Source: Chloroflexia bacterium
GTDB lineage: Bacteria; Chloroflexota; Chloroflexia; Thermomicrobiales; UBA6265
DNA: 8,269 nt
Direction of reading: 5' to 3'
Assembly (NCBI GenBank): GCA_030430125.1
Contig: JAUIGA010000141.1
Span: 1-8,269, forward strand
The notes under the pieces are model-generated. The model worked only from the letters and a program-made list of their open reading frames with translations. It made no database searches and was not told the DNA's origin. The position numbers and the translations under genes were made by a program. Positions 1 through 5,860 of the stretch are shown here, in pieces. Numbering within the stretch: the stretch's first letter is position 1; the number at the start of each line of letters is the position of its first letter.

Positions 1-1
1 C

Positions 2-394
2 CTCGAAGTTGCGGAAGTGATTGAGATTCACATGCAGTTCATGGAGCGAACAGGTGTCCGCTCACAAGGCATCCGCACGCTGGATGAACTGGAATCCGCG
101 GTGACCTGGCCACGAATGGCGGCATATTACGGAGATGCGGATCTGATCCGGCAGGCAACCGTCCTCGCGGTGGGTCTTTCACAGAATCAACCGTTAGTCG
201 ATGGTAACAAGCGAACCGCATTCGCCGCTGCGGATGCATTTCTGCGGCTCAACGGATACAAGACCCGTGGCAATGGCATCGAGTTCGCAAAACAACTCGA
301 AGTCGTCGCCGAGCGAACCGGCACCCTCGACGAGGCGACCGATCAGTTCGAGGCATGGCTGCGCGAGAACACCATCCCTCGCACGGCTGAATGA
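2..394 (+). CDS. Doc/Fic-family toxin (death-on-curing type), 5'-partial, altered catalytic motif
   Basis: The reading frame is open from the left edge, and the residues before the first possible start (GTG at 17) already look like the usual Doc N-terminus (LEVAEVIEIH), so the true start is probably outside the window. Doc proteins are small Fic-fold toxins that phosphorylate elongation factor Tu and are normally paired with an upstream Phd-type antitoxin; any antitoxin gene would lie to the left. The core motif reads QPLVDGNKR with the family-typical continuation TAFAAADAFLRLNGY. The nucleotide- and phosphate-handling DGNKR part is intact. The family normally has H-P-F-x-D-G-N-K-R, so Gln (codon 188-190) stands at the catalytic His and Leu at the Phe. 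The frame is otherwise undamaged and ends in a normal helical C-terminus. Family assignment is firm; whether the protein is an active toxin is doubtful. Confidence 0.85.
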   Translation, partial: LEVAEVIEIHMQFMERTGVRSQGIRTLDELESAVTWPRMAAYYGDADLIRQATVLAVGLSQNQPLVDGNKRTAFAAADAFLRLNGYKTRGNGIEFAKQLEVVAERTGTLDEATDQFEAWLRENTIPRTAE

Positions 395-421
395 GCCACC
401 GACCGATTGATCGTCCCATAA

Positions 422-440
422 AGTCAGATAGAGTCAGATT
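422..440. repeat. Short tandem direct repeat (agtcagat, 11-base period)
   Basis: The octamer agtcagat occurs at 422-429 and again at 433-440, one helical turn apart, in the 88-base gap between the convergent doc and Nudix genes. The gap is otherwise GC-rich and this segment is AT-richer. It could be a binding site or chance; no function can be assigned. Confidence 0.3.
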
Positions 441-459
441 CCGCTGGGCTCGCCCCACC

Positions 460-476
460 AGTGGGCGCGGCCCACT
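460..476. terminator. Perfect 7-bp hairpin between convergent genes, possible bidirectional terminator
   Basis: Inverted repeat AGTGGGC, loop GCG, GCCCACT. It lies 6 bases beyond the stop of the second Nudix gene (minus strand) and 65 bases beyond the doc stop (plus strand), the usual place for a shared terminator. No T-run follows on either strand, so it does not meet the standard for an intrinsic terminator. It may instead block 3' exonucleases or be incidental to high GC. Confidence 0.35.
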
Positions 477-482
477 AGGCGG

Positions 483-989
483 TCATGTGCCGTTGGGCAG
501 TGTCTTTCCGACGAGCCCCAGTCGTTCAAGCACATCCCAGTGGAGCTTCCGGACATGGTTGCAGGTCAGCGTGCGCGGGTCGACCCACCGTACCGCGATG
601 ATCTCCCCAGGGTCTGGACGCCACGTTGGGTCGGGGACGTCGCTCACCGTGCCGCGCACGAGCATCGACACCGCGTGGTGGTGCTTGCCCGACGGACTGC
701 GGATGAAGTGGTCATCGATGTACGCAAGCGATCCGGCATCCGGGGTAAAGCGATACCCCGTCTCCTCGTACACCTCGCGCACGCTTCCTTCCAGCAATGT
801 CTCCTCCGGTTCCAGCTCGATTCCGCCACCGGGCAGCGTCATGCCAGGCCCCGCCGAAACGATCTGGTCGACCAGCAAGACCTTCCCGTCCCGCTCGATC
901 AGCGCGTAGACGGCGATACGCCACGACACCGGCGCGTTGGACGGGCGAGCATGCGAAACCAGTGCCTGGTCGAGATAGCGATGTGTCAC
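483..989 (-). CDS. Nudix hydrolase, downstream copy of a tandem pair
   Basis: A 168-residue protein with a single Nudix domain; such enzymes cleave nucleoside diphosphates linked to another moiety, using Mg2+ held by the Nudix-box glutamates. The box starts at LPGGGIELEPEET and ends in REVYEETGY, so the REVxEETG core is complete. The glycine-to-arginine spacing is one to two residues longer than the textbook G-x5-E-x7-REUXEE, and the upstream paralogue shares this. The chosen GTG start at 989 overlaps the TGA of the upstream Nudix gene by four bases (986-989) and has AGGGGAG seven bases before it, supporting coupled translation. The C-terminal half carries WVDPRTL and a helix ending in a conserved ERLGL segment. 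Substrate cannot be told from sequence. It is the last gene of the minus-strand cassette. Confidence 0.9.
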   Translation of the reverse strand: MTHRYLDQALVSHARPSNAPVSWRIAVYALIERDGKVLLVDQIVSAGPGMTLPGGGIELEPEETLLEGSVREVYEETGYRFTPDAGSLAYIDDHFIRSPSGKHHHAVSMLVRGTVSDVPDPTWRPDPGEIIAVRWVDPRTLTCNHVRKLHWDVLERLGLVGKTLPNGT

Positions 990-1480
990 GAACAGTCTCC
1001 CCTGAAATATCCAAGCCGCTCCAGCAAGTCCCGTTGAGGTCCGATCATCTCGCCTCTTCGCAGGGATAGCGGGTCGACCCAGGCCACGCGCGCGATCTCG
1101 TCGTCGGGTGCAGTCCAGTCATCGTCGGGCTCCGCGACGATTCTGCTCCTCACTGCGAAGGTCAGAATGTGCCAGTAGCTCCCGGATGGCGGTCGCAGGA
1201 ACGCGTCATCGACCAGCGTGAGCGTGGCTGCATCCGGCTCGATCGCGTACCCGGTTTCCTCATGCACCTCACGGACGATGCCCTCCAGGACGGTTTCCTC
1301 AGGTTCGAGCCGGATGCCGCCCCCCGGCAGATCCCATCGCCAGCGCGAGGGCAGCACGGTCTCCACCATCAACAGACAACCACCTCGTTCGATCACGGCG
1401 TACCCACCGATGCGCCATGCCACCGGCTCGCGTGAGGGTCGCTCGTGCGCGTTCCCCTGGATGTCTCGGTACCGCGTCAT
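986..1480 (-). CDS. Nudix hydrolase, upstream copy of a tandem pair
   Basis: A 164-residue single-domain Nudix protein. By hand alignment about 48 of 84 residues across the core match the downstream copy, including LPGGGI, EPEET, REV and EETGY, so the two arose by duplication. The segment just before the box differs (LPSRWRWD here, IVSAGPGMT in the other copy), as does the loop after PPSG, and these are regions that usually shape substrate choice. The ATG at 1480 is preferred over earlier in-frame starts because it overlaps the TGA of the HD gene by four bases (ATGA, 1477-1480), has an AGGGGA element nine bases upstream, and gives an N-terminus (MTRYRDIQG) that parallels MTHRYLDQ of the paralogue. 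Its own stop overlaps the next start by four bases. Confidence 0.9.
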   Translation of the reverse strand: MTRYRDIQGNAHERPSREPVAWRIGGYAVIERGGCLLMVETVLPSRWRWDLPGGGIRLEPEETVLEGIVREVHEETGYAIEPDAATLTLVDDAFLRPPSGSYWHILTFAVRSRIVAEPDDDWTAPDDEIARVAWVDPLSLRRGEMIGPQRDLLERLGYFRGDCS

Positions 1481-2115
1481 TTGTCCGCGTCCCCTGGATC
1501 GTCCGCCAGGATCGCGTCCCGAAGTGCAATCAACTGGGGGGATTCGAGCTCGTGCTCCGCCATCTGTGTGAAGCCTGACAGCGGCAGGCTCGGGTGCGAC
1601 CGCGCGTACTCGCGGGATTGCAGGAACGCCTCGAACCGATCGACATCCTTGACGAAGCGCGCCTCGGGTGTCTCCTGCGCCTCGTACTCCCGCCACAACG
1701 CGGCAATCTCGTCACCGGCATCGTCGGGCATCATCGCGCGGAGCGTCGCCATCGCCGCAGCCTCTTCTTTCGACTTGGCTGCCTTGTCCTGCTCGGTGCG
1801 GATGTGCCGGCGACTGAAGAAGTCATGCACCGCCTCGACATCGTCGGCGGGCGGCACGTCCTGCCGGGCGTACGGCGGCGGGTCGCCGGTGATCGCTTCG
1901 GCGAGGTCGTGGACCAGCGCCAGCTTGAGCACACGATCGCGGTCGAGCGAGGCATCCGCCGTCAGCCAGCCGATCAGGGCGGTCATCAGCACGTGATCGG
2001 CAACGGACTCCGCCTCGGCGCTGGGCACGCCGCGATCGAGCCATCCGGTACGGGGTGTCGCCTTGAGTTGAAGCAGGTGGCGCAACACCATCATAACATC
2101 TCGGCGCTCGCTCAC
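1477..2115 (-). CDS. HD-domain phosphohydrolase, YfbR/HDDC2-like (putative 5'-deoxynucleotidase)
   Basis: A 212-residue HD-superfamily protein. Relatives (YfbR, HDDC2) dephosphorylate deoxynucleoside 5'-monophosphates with a divalent metal. The metal ligands expected for the family are visible: His41 in ESVADH, His69-Asp70 in ALVHDLAEAI, and Asp159 in VKDVDRFE. The N-terminal TPRTGW and the later LWREYEAQETPEARFVK are also typical. Between GDPPPY (about residue 77) and EEAAAM (about 117) there is a charged stretch that looks some 20 residues longer than in YfbR relatives. The start is uncertain. GTG at 2115 overlaps the upstream TGA by four bases, matching the other junctions of this cassette. 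The tandem ATGs at 2094 and 2091 would give 205 or 204 residues and the usual family N-terminus. No strong Shine-Dalgarno distinguishes them. Confidence 0.85.
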   Translation of the reverse strand: MSERRDVMMVLRHLLQLKATPRTGWLDRGVPSAEAESVADHVLMTALIGWLTADASLDRDRVLKLALVHDLAEAITGDPPPYARQDVPPADDVEAVHDFFSRRHIRTEQDKAAKSKEEAAAMATLRAMMPDDAGDEIAALWREYEAQETPEARFVKDVDRFEAFLQSREYARSHPSLPLSGFTQMAEHELESPQLIALRDAILADDPGDADK

Positions 2116-2888
2116 GATGCCCGCCCAAGGTGCTCGCGCAGGAAGGCCACCGCCGCATCCCATGCGCGCTGACTGGTCCCGAACGTCGCCGCCGCCGGAT
2201 CAAAGGTGAGGAACCCGTGACCGGCATCGGGGTAGACCGTGAACGTATGCGGCCTGTTATGCCGGGTCAGTGCCTCGTCGTAGGCCCGAACGTTCTCCAT
2301 CCCCACACCGGCGTCCCCGTCGCCCCAGAGGCCAAGCAGTGGGGTGTTGACGGCCGCGACCTCGGTCTCGTCGATCGGTCGCACCGGCGCGTTGTCCGTG
2401 GCGGGTTTCGCGGGGAAGCCGTAGAAGGCCACGCCGGCGGCAGGGGCCGGCGTCCGTGCCGCCAGCAGGAAGGTCAGGGTGCCGCCCATGCAGAACCCGA
2501 CGGTCGCGAACGACCCGTTGCCATGCTCGTGACCCGCCAGCCAATCGGCAACCGCGACAAGGTCGCCGAGCTGGTCCGACTGGACCGCCCGTGCGGCGCG
2601 CGCCATCACCGCCTCGCGGTCGGGTTCGACGAGCGGCGCTGCACGGTGAAACAGGTCGGGCAGCGCCACCAGGTATCCCTCGGCGGCGAGCCGTCTCGCG
2701 GCATCGTGATAAAACGCATTCGCCCCCCAGACATCGTGCATCAGCACGACTCCGGGGAGCCCCGACGTGGCGCCCTCGGGCTCAATCAGCGTCACCGGGA
2801 TCCGGTCGTTATCTCGCTCCACGATCGCGGTCGACTCGGTCAGCGGCGCCCCGCCGGATACCGGTTTCGGGCAGGTCTCGTGGCACAT
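2112..2888 (-). CDS. Dienelactone hydrolase-family alpha/beta hydrolase
   Basis: A 258-residue protein, near the usual family length. The Cys-Asp-His triad of dienelactone hydrolases can be read directly: Cys133 in GFCMGG, Asp192 in WGDGDAGV and His224 in DAGHGF. The segment LMHDVWGANAF aligns with the part that carries Glu36 in the Pseudomonas enzyme, with Asp52 in its place. Dienelactone hydrolases open the lactone ring in chlorocatechol breakdown, but most genomic members have other ester or lactone substrates, and nothing nearby points to aromatic degradation. The protein starts MCHETC, a short Cys/His-rich lead before the fold. The ATG at 2888 is supported by GAGGA seven bases upstream. 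It is the first gene of the minus-strand cassette, and its TGA overlaps a GTG start of the HD gene. It is divergent from the MFS gene across 176 bases. Confidence 0.9.
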   Translation of the reverse strand: MCHETCPKPVSGGAPLTESTAIVERDNDRIPVTLIEPEGATSGLPGVVLMHDVWGANAFYHDAARRLAAEGYLVALPDLFHRAAPLVEPDREAVMARAARAVQSDQLGDLVAVADWLAGHEHGNGSFATVGFCMGGTLTFLLAARTPAPAAGVAFYGFPAKPATDNAPVRPIDETEVAAVNTPLLGLWGDGDAGVGMENVRAYDEALTRHNRPHTFTVYPDAGHGFLTFDPAAATFGTSQRAWDAAVAFLREHLGRAS

Positions 2889-2931
2889 CTCGCCATCCTC
2901 ATTTCGTTACGGTCGGCGTCCACCATCGAAT

Positions 2932-2943
2932 CATGGCGCCATG
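2932..2943. promoter_or_regulatory. 12-bp perfect palindrome in divergent gap (candidate operator)
   Basis: The palindrome CATGGCGCCATG lies in the 176-base gap between the divergent hydrolase and MFS genes. A second nested inverted repeat surrounds it, CACCAT at 2921-2926 with ATGGTG at 2941-2946. It sits 44 bases before the hydrolase start, where a repressor could affect the minus-strand promoter and perhaps both. I could not identify convincing -35/-10 boxes for either gene in this gap, so the operator reading is tentative. Confidence 0.35.
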
Positions 2944-3064
2944 GTGCCGCACCGCGGCGGAACCTGTCGATGCCAACGCCTGCTCCGGGTGGTGCCAACC
3001 GGCGCAACCTGTGCGACACTCGCGGCGTCGCGACCTGCCGACCACCATCCTTGCCGGGACTCCG

Positions 3065-4372
3065 ATGCAACGAATCATTCCCATGAATATCCCGCCGCTC
3101 CACGAATTGACGCGGTCGGGCTTCGCCGGCTGGCGCATGCTCGCGCTTGCGTGGCTGGCCGTCTTCTTCACCGGGCCGGGCCAGACCTACGGCACATCGG
3201 CGTTCGTCGACCCCATGATCGCCGACCTCGACATGTCGCGATCGCTGTTCTCGACCCTCTATTCAATCGGCACGCTGGCCAGCGCCGTGACCCTGATGGT
3301 CATGGGGCGCCAGATCGACAACCGCGGCGCCAGGCTGGTGCTTGCCGGGGCCACGGCGGGACTGGCACTCGGCGCGTTCACACTGGGGCTGGCGAACGGC
3401 CCGGTGCTCGTGCTGATCGGGTTCGCGCTCACCCGGGCCTGCGGGCAGGGGCTGATGGGGCTCGCCACCCGCACGTTGATCCCCAATTGGTTTGTCCGGC
3501 AGCGCGGGCGCGCGTTTTCGGTACTGGGGTTGGCATCCACATTCAGCCTGGCGCTTGTACCGCCGGTCCACGAACGGATGATCAGCTGGTTCGGCTGGCG
3601 AACGGCGTGGATGGTCGACGCTGCGTTTCTCGCCATCATCCTTGTGCCGCTCTTCTACCTGTTCGTGCGCAATCGCCCAGAGGACATCGGCCAGTTCCCC
3701 GACGGCGAGAGACCCATCGGCGACGAGGCCATCGCCGCCGCCAGCGCGGAAGCCCAGCGGGGCATGACCCTGCGCCAGGCATTTCGCACCTATCCGTTCT
3801 GGGGCCTGGTGGGGGCCAGCGTTGTGCCCTCGCTGGTCGTGACAGGGCTGGCCTTCAACCAGGTTGCGATCTTCACCGACAAGGGCATGCCGTCGTCTCT
3901 GGCAGCGACGACGTTCTCGATCGAATCGCTGGCCGCGTTGCCAACCACGATCGCGGTCGGGTGGCTGGTCGATCGCTACCCCGTTCGATACGTGATGGTC
4001 GCGGGTCAGGTCGCCCTCGCGTTGGCGATGGTGGCCCTCCTGTTGTCGAACGGAGTCGCGCTCGCGCTGGTGTATGCCGCGCTGCGTGGAGCGTCCGGCG
4101 CGCTGTGGATGATCGGCGCCGATGTGGCGTGGCCGCAGTACTACGGGCGGCGCCATCTCGGCAGCATTCGCGGCTTCGGTTTCGGTGTCGGCGTCTTCGG
4201 CGCGGCGCTCGGGCCGCTGCCGTTCGGCATCGCCTACGACACGCTCGGCGGCTATACCCCGGCGATCGCCGCCCTGCTGGCGCTGCCGGTGGTGGCGGCG
4301 ATCGCGGTCTGGTTCGCGCGACCGCCGCACCTGCCCGACCCCGATCTCCACCAACCGGTCGCCGCCACGTAG
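3065..4372 (+). CDS. Major facilitator superfamily (MFS) transporter
   Basis: A 435-residue integral membrane protein in the length range of 12-helix MFS carriers. Hydrophobic segments run through both halves (for example MLALAWLAVFF near the N-terminus and LLALPVVAAIAVWF near the C-terminus). The loop between helices 2 and 3 carries the MFS signature GRQIDNRGAR. A related GWLVDRYPVR stands in the matching place of the second half, and a charged central cytoplasmic loop (RPEDIGQFPDGERPIGDE) separates the halves. The opening pattern resembles monocarboxylate or oxalate/formate-type carriers, but substrate is unknown. The ATG at 3065 is chosen because GGGA precedes it by a suitable distance and TM1 follows; ATG at 3083 is possible and only six residues shorter. 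It converges on the lactonase gene with 22 bases between stops and no visible terminator. Confidence 0.88.
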   Translation: MQRIIPMNIPPLHELTRSGFAGWRMLALAWLAVFFTGPGQTYGTSAFVDPMIADLDMSRSLFSTLYSIGTLASAVTLMVMGRQIDNRGARLVLAGATAGLALGAFTLGLANGPVLVLIGFALTRACGQGLMGLATRTLIPNWFVRQRGRAFSVLGLASTFSLALVPPVHERMISWFGWRTAWMVDAAFLAIILVPLFYLFVRNRPEDIGQFPDGERPIGDEAIAAASAEAQRGMTLRQAFRTYPFWGLVGASVVPSLVVTGLAFNQVAIFTDKGMPSSLAATTFSIESLAALPTTIAVGWLVDRYPVRYVMVAGQVALALAMVALLLSNGVALALVYAALRGASGALWMIGADVAWPQYYGRRHLGSIRGFGFGVGVFGAALGPLPFGIAYDTLGGYTPAIAALLALPVVAAIAVWFARPPHLPDPDLHQPVAAT

Positions 4373-4394
4373 GGTTGCCCGTCGTGGCAGATAC

Positions 4395-5450
4395 CTACGC
4401 TTCCACGAACAGCAGGCACACCGCCGATGGAATGTCGCGGCGTACCGCCTCCCGCGACAGCAGTCCGGTTTCCGGATCGGGGATCAGCACCGCCATGGTG
4501 TCCGACTTCTGGTTGACAACCAGCAGCCGGTTGCCATCCGGGTCGAGCGCGAAGTTGCGCGGAAACGACCCCTCGGTCGAGGCGAATCCCGCGACCCGCA
4601 GCGAGCCGGTGCCCGCATCCACCGCCCAGGTCACGATGCTGTCGTGCCCGCGGTTGGAGCCATACACCACCTGCCCGCCGGTATCGGCAATGACGTGTGC
4701 GCAGTATGTTTCCCCGGCGTACCCGTCTGGCAGCGACGTGATCGTCTGCCGGATACTCAGCACCCCGCTCGACGCATCGTAGTCACAGACGTCCAGGGTG
4801 TTGTCGAGCTCGTTGATGACATAGACCGTGCCGCGGTCGGGGGAAAACGCGATGTGCCTCGGCCCCGCGCCCGGCGCGGTGGACATGGCCCGAAGCCGCG
4901 TGAGGGTACCGCTCTCGTCGTCGAAGGTGTAGGTGATGACCTCATCGGCGCCCAGGTCGGTGGCGAGCACGTAGCGGCCATCGGGGGTGGTGAGGATCAT
5001 GTGCGCGTGCGGCCCCTCCTGGCGACCCGGGTTCACGCTCGCGCCCGTATGCTGCACGACGCAGGTCGGCTCCTCCAGGCTCCCGTCGGCGACGATCGGC
5101 AGCACCGCGACCGATCCGCTGCCATAGTTGGCCACCAGCACGTGGGCCCCGGCAGGGTGGACACTGAGATGACACGGCCCATTGCCGCCGGAAGGCTGCC
5201 GGTTCAACGGCGTCAATCGGCCGGTTTCCAGGTTGCGCGCGAACGCGGCCACCGCGCCGCCGGTCTCTTCGCAGACAGCGTAGAGGTGCCGGTCGTCCTC
5301 GCTGGTCGCGAGAAACGTTGGGTTGGCGATATCGTCGACGGTCTGGATGTGCTCGATCGCTCCGGAGTCATCATCATACCGGTAGACCTCGATGCCACGC
5401 GCGCGACCGAGTGGTGGCTCGGTGTACGCACCTGTATAGAGAAACGTCAT
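4395..5450 (-). CDS. Lactonase family protein, 6-phosphogluconolactonase-type beta-propeller
   Basis: A 351-residue protein of the lactonase (YbhE/PGL) beta-propeller family, full length for the group. The N-terminus FLYTGAYTE is the usual first strand. Repeated blade motifs can be read along the chain: NPTFLATSEDDRHLYAV, GPCHLSVHPAGAHVLVANY, EGPHAHMILTTPDGRYVLATD, GPRHIAFSPD and FPRNFALDPDGNRLLVVN. Members hydrolyse 6-phosphogluconolactone in the pentose phosphate pathway or related sugar lactones. No signal peptide is visible, so a cytoplasmic site is likely. The ATG at 5450 has AAGGAG ten bases upstream and a good promoter about 40 bases further back. Exact substrate (phosphorylated or free lactone) cannot be told. 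The nearby glucose-dehydrogenase-like SDR makes a free sugar lactone plausible. Confidence 0.88.
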   Translation of the reverse strand: MTFLYTGAYTEPPLGRARGIEVYRYDDDSGAIEHIQTVDDIANPTFLATSEDDRHLYAVCEETGGAVAAFARNLETGRLTPLNRQPSGGNGPCHLSVHPAGAHVLVANYGSGSVAVLPIVADGSLEEPTCVVQHTGASVNPGRQEGPHAHMILTTPDGRYVLATDLGADEVITYTFDDESGTLTRLRAMSTAPGAGPRHIAFSPDRGTVYVINELDNTLDVCDYDASSGVLSIRQTITSLPDGYAGETYCAHVIADTGGQVVYGSNRGHDSIVTWAVDAGTGSLRVAGFASTEGSFPRNFALDPDGNRLLVVNQKSDTMAVLIPDPETGLLSREAVRRDIPSAVCLLFVEA

Positions 5451-5491
5451 GCCTGGCGATCTCCTTCGGTAACGCTTGCGTTCTCCTACGA

Positions 5492-5520
5492 ATGATCGGG
5501 AGAATCCTGCCTGATGTCAA
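5492..5520 (-). promoter_or_regulatory. Sigma-70-like promoter of the lactonase gene
   Basis: On the minus strand the -35 box is a perfect TTGACA (5515-5520), followed by 17 bases and GATCAT as -10 (5492-5497, 4 of 6 matches to TATAAT). The expected start point is near 5485, leaving a leader of about 35 bases before the ATG at 5450 that contains the AAGGAG site. The same boxes and spacing occur before the SDR gene at 7475-7503. Confidence 0.55.
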
Positions 5521-5757
5521 TTGAACACCGTGAAGGCATCGGAGACATTGCACACTCGGGAGCTGCCAGCCATTATCCGGGCACGTAGCTAGCGCACCCG
5601 TGGGCGGTGATGGCCCTTTCATCTGCCATGCTCCAGACACCCCGATTCATGGCACCGCGCCAAACGTGGAACTGACCACCGAACGCCCTCACCGCGACGA
5701 CAACGGGCGCTTGCGCCAAACTTCGTACGTTCGCGGAAAATAGGCCGGCCCAAGTCG

Positions 5758-5786
5758 TTGACAACGAGTCACAGCTGTCATATGAT
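5758..5786 (+). promoter_or_regulatory. Near-consensus sigma-70 promoter facing away from the lactonase gene
   Basis: TTGACA (5758-5763, perfect), 17-base spacer, TATGAT (5781-5786, five of six). This is the best promoter in the window, and it does not precede any convincing protein gene on its strand. The spacer contains the palindrome ACAGCTGT (5771-5778). A second inverted repeat (5784-5797) overlaps the -10 box and start site. The expected start point, about 5791-5793, coincides with the 5' foot of the hairpin at 5791-5860, so this promoter most likely makes the hairpin RNA. Confidence 0.65.
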
Positions 5787-5797
5787 GCAAGTGCATC
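5784..5797. promoter_or_regulatory. Operator-like inverted repeat over the -10 box and start site
   Basis: GATGCA, two bases AG, TGCATC: a perfect 6+6 inverted repeat that overlaps the last bases of the -10 box (5781-5786) and the predicted transcription start. A repressor bound here would block the promoter. A further copy of the half-site forms the 8-base palindrome GATGCATC at 5854-5861, 67 bases away centre to centre. The repressor, if any, is not encoded in the window. Confidence 0.4.
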
Positions 5798-5860
5798 GGG
5801 AACGTGGTCCCGGAGCGGAGGGGAAACCCAAAGCACCGGTGAAGATACGACCCGATGCAT
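5791..5860 (+). ncRNA. Candidate structured small RNA or RNA leader (nested hairpin with GAAA tetraloop)
   Basis: Hand folding gives one fully nested stem-loop. 5791-5800 pairs with 5851-5860 (ten pairs, one G-U), 5803-5805 with 5847-5849, 5807-5809 with 5844-5846 (one G-U), 5810-5813 (CCGG) with 5836-5839, 5815-5816 with 5833-5834, and 5820-5822 with 5827-5829, closing a GAAA tetraloop. Between helices lie an A/A mismatch, a GGA/AAA internal loop and a UGAA bulge, the kind of purine-rich joints seen in functional RNAs. The strong promoter at 5758-5786 would start transcription at the foot of the stem. The 3' side is followed by tctttgt, a weak U-tract, so the hairpin may also end the transcript. 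I compared it from memory with cobalamin, c-di-AMP, c-di-GMP, SAM and SRP RNAs and found no full match. A GTG-started open frame from 5791 runs to 6153 but has poor codon use, so coding is unlikely. Confidence 0.45.

Noticed and set aside
2456..3064. N-terminal extension of the MFS frame and the long overlapping frame in the other phase.
   Set aside because: The frame is open upstream only because it shadows the hydrolase gene on the opposite strand; the translated part is Arg/Pro-rich and the transporter clearly begins near 3065.
3263..4354. 363-codon minus-strand frame opposite the MFS gene.
   Set aside because: It is rich in Arg, Gln and His with no fold signature, typical of the antisense phase of a GC-rich membrane-protein gene.
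5657..5721. Nine-base direct repeat gcgccaaac at 5657-5665 and 5713-5721.
   Set aside because: Too short and lacking symmetry or relation to a promoter box to support a function.
5792..5860. Resemblance of GGGGAAACCCA...GGTGAA to c-di-AMP (ydaO) and cobalamin riboswitch segments.
   Set aside because: Only short pieces agree. The downstream conserved parts of either riboswitch are absent, and here the GGG and CCC close a simple GAAA loop. A covariance-model search would settle it.
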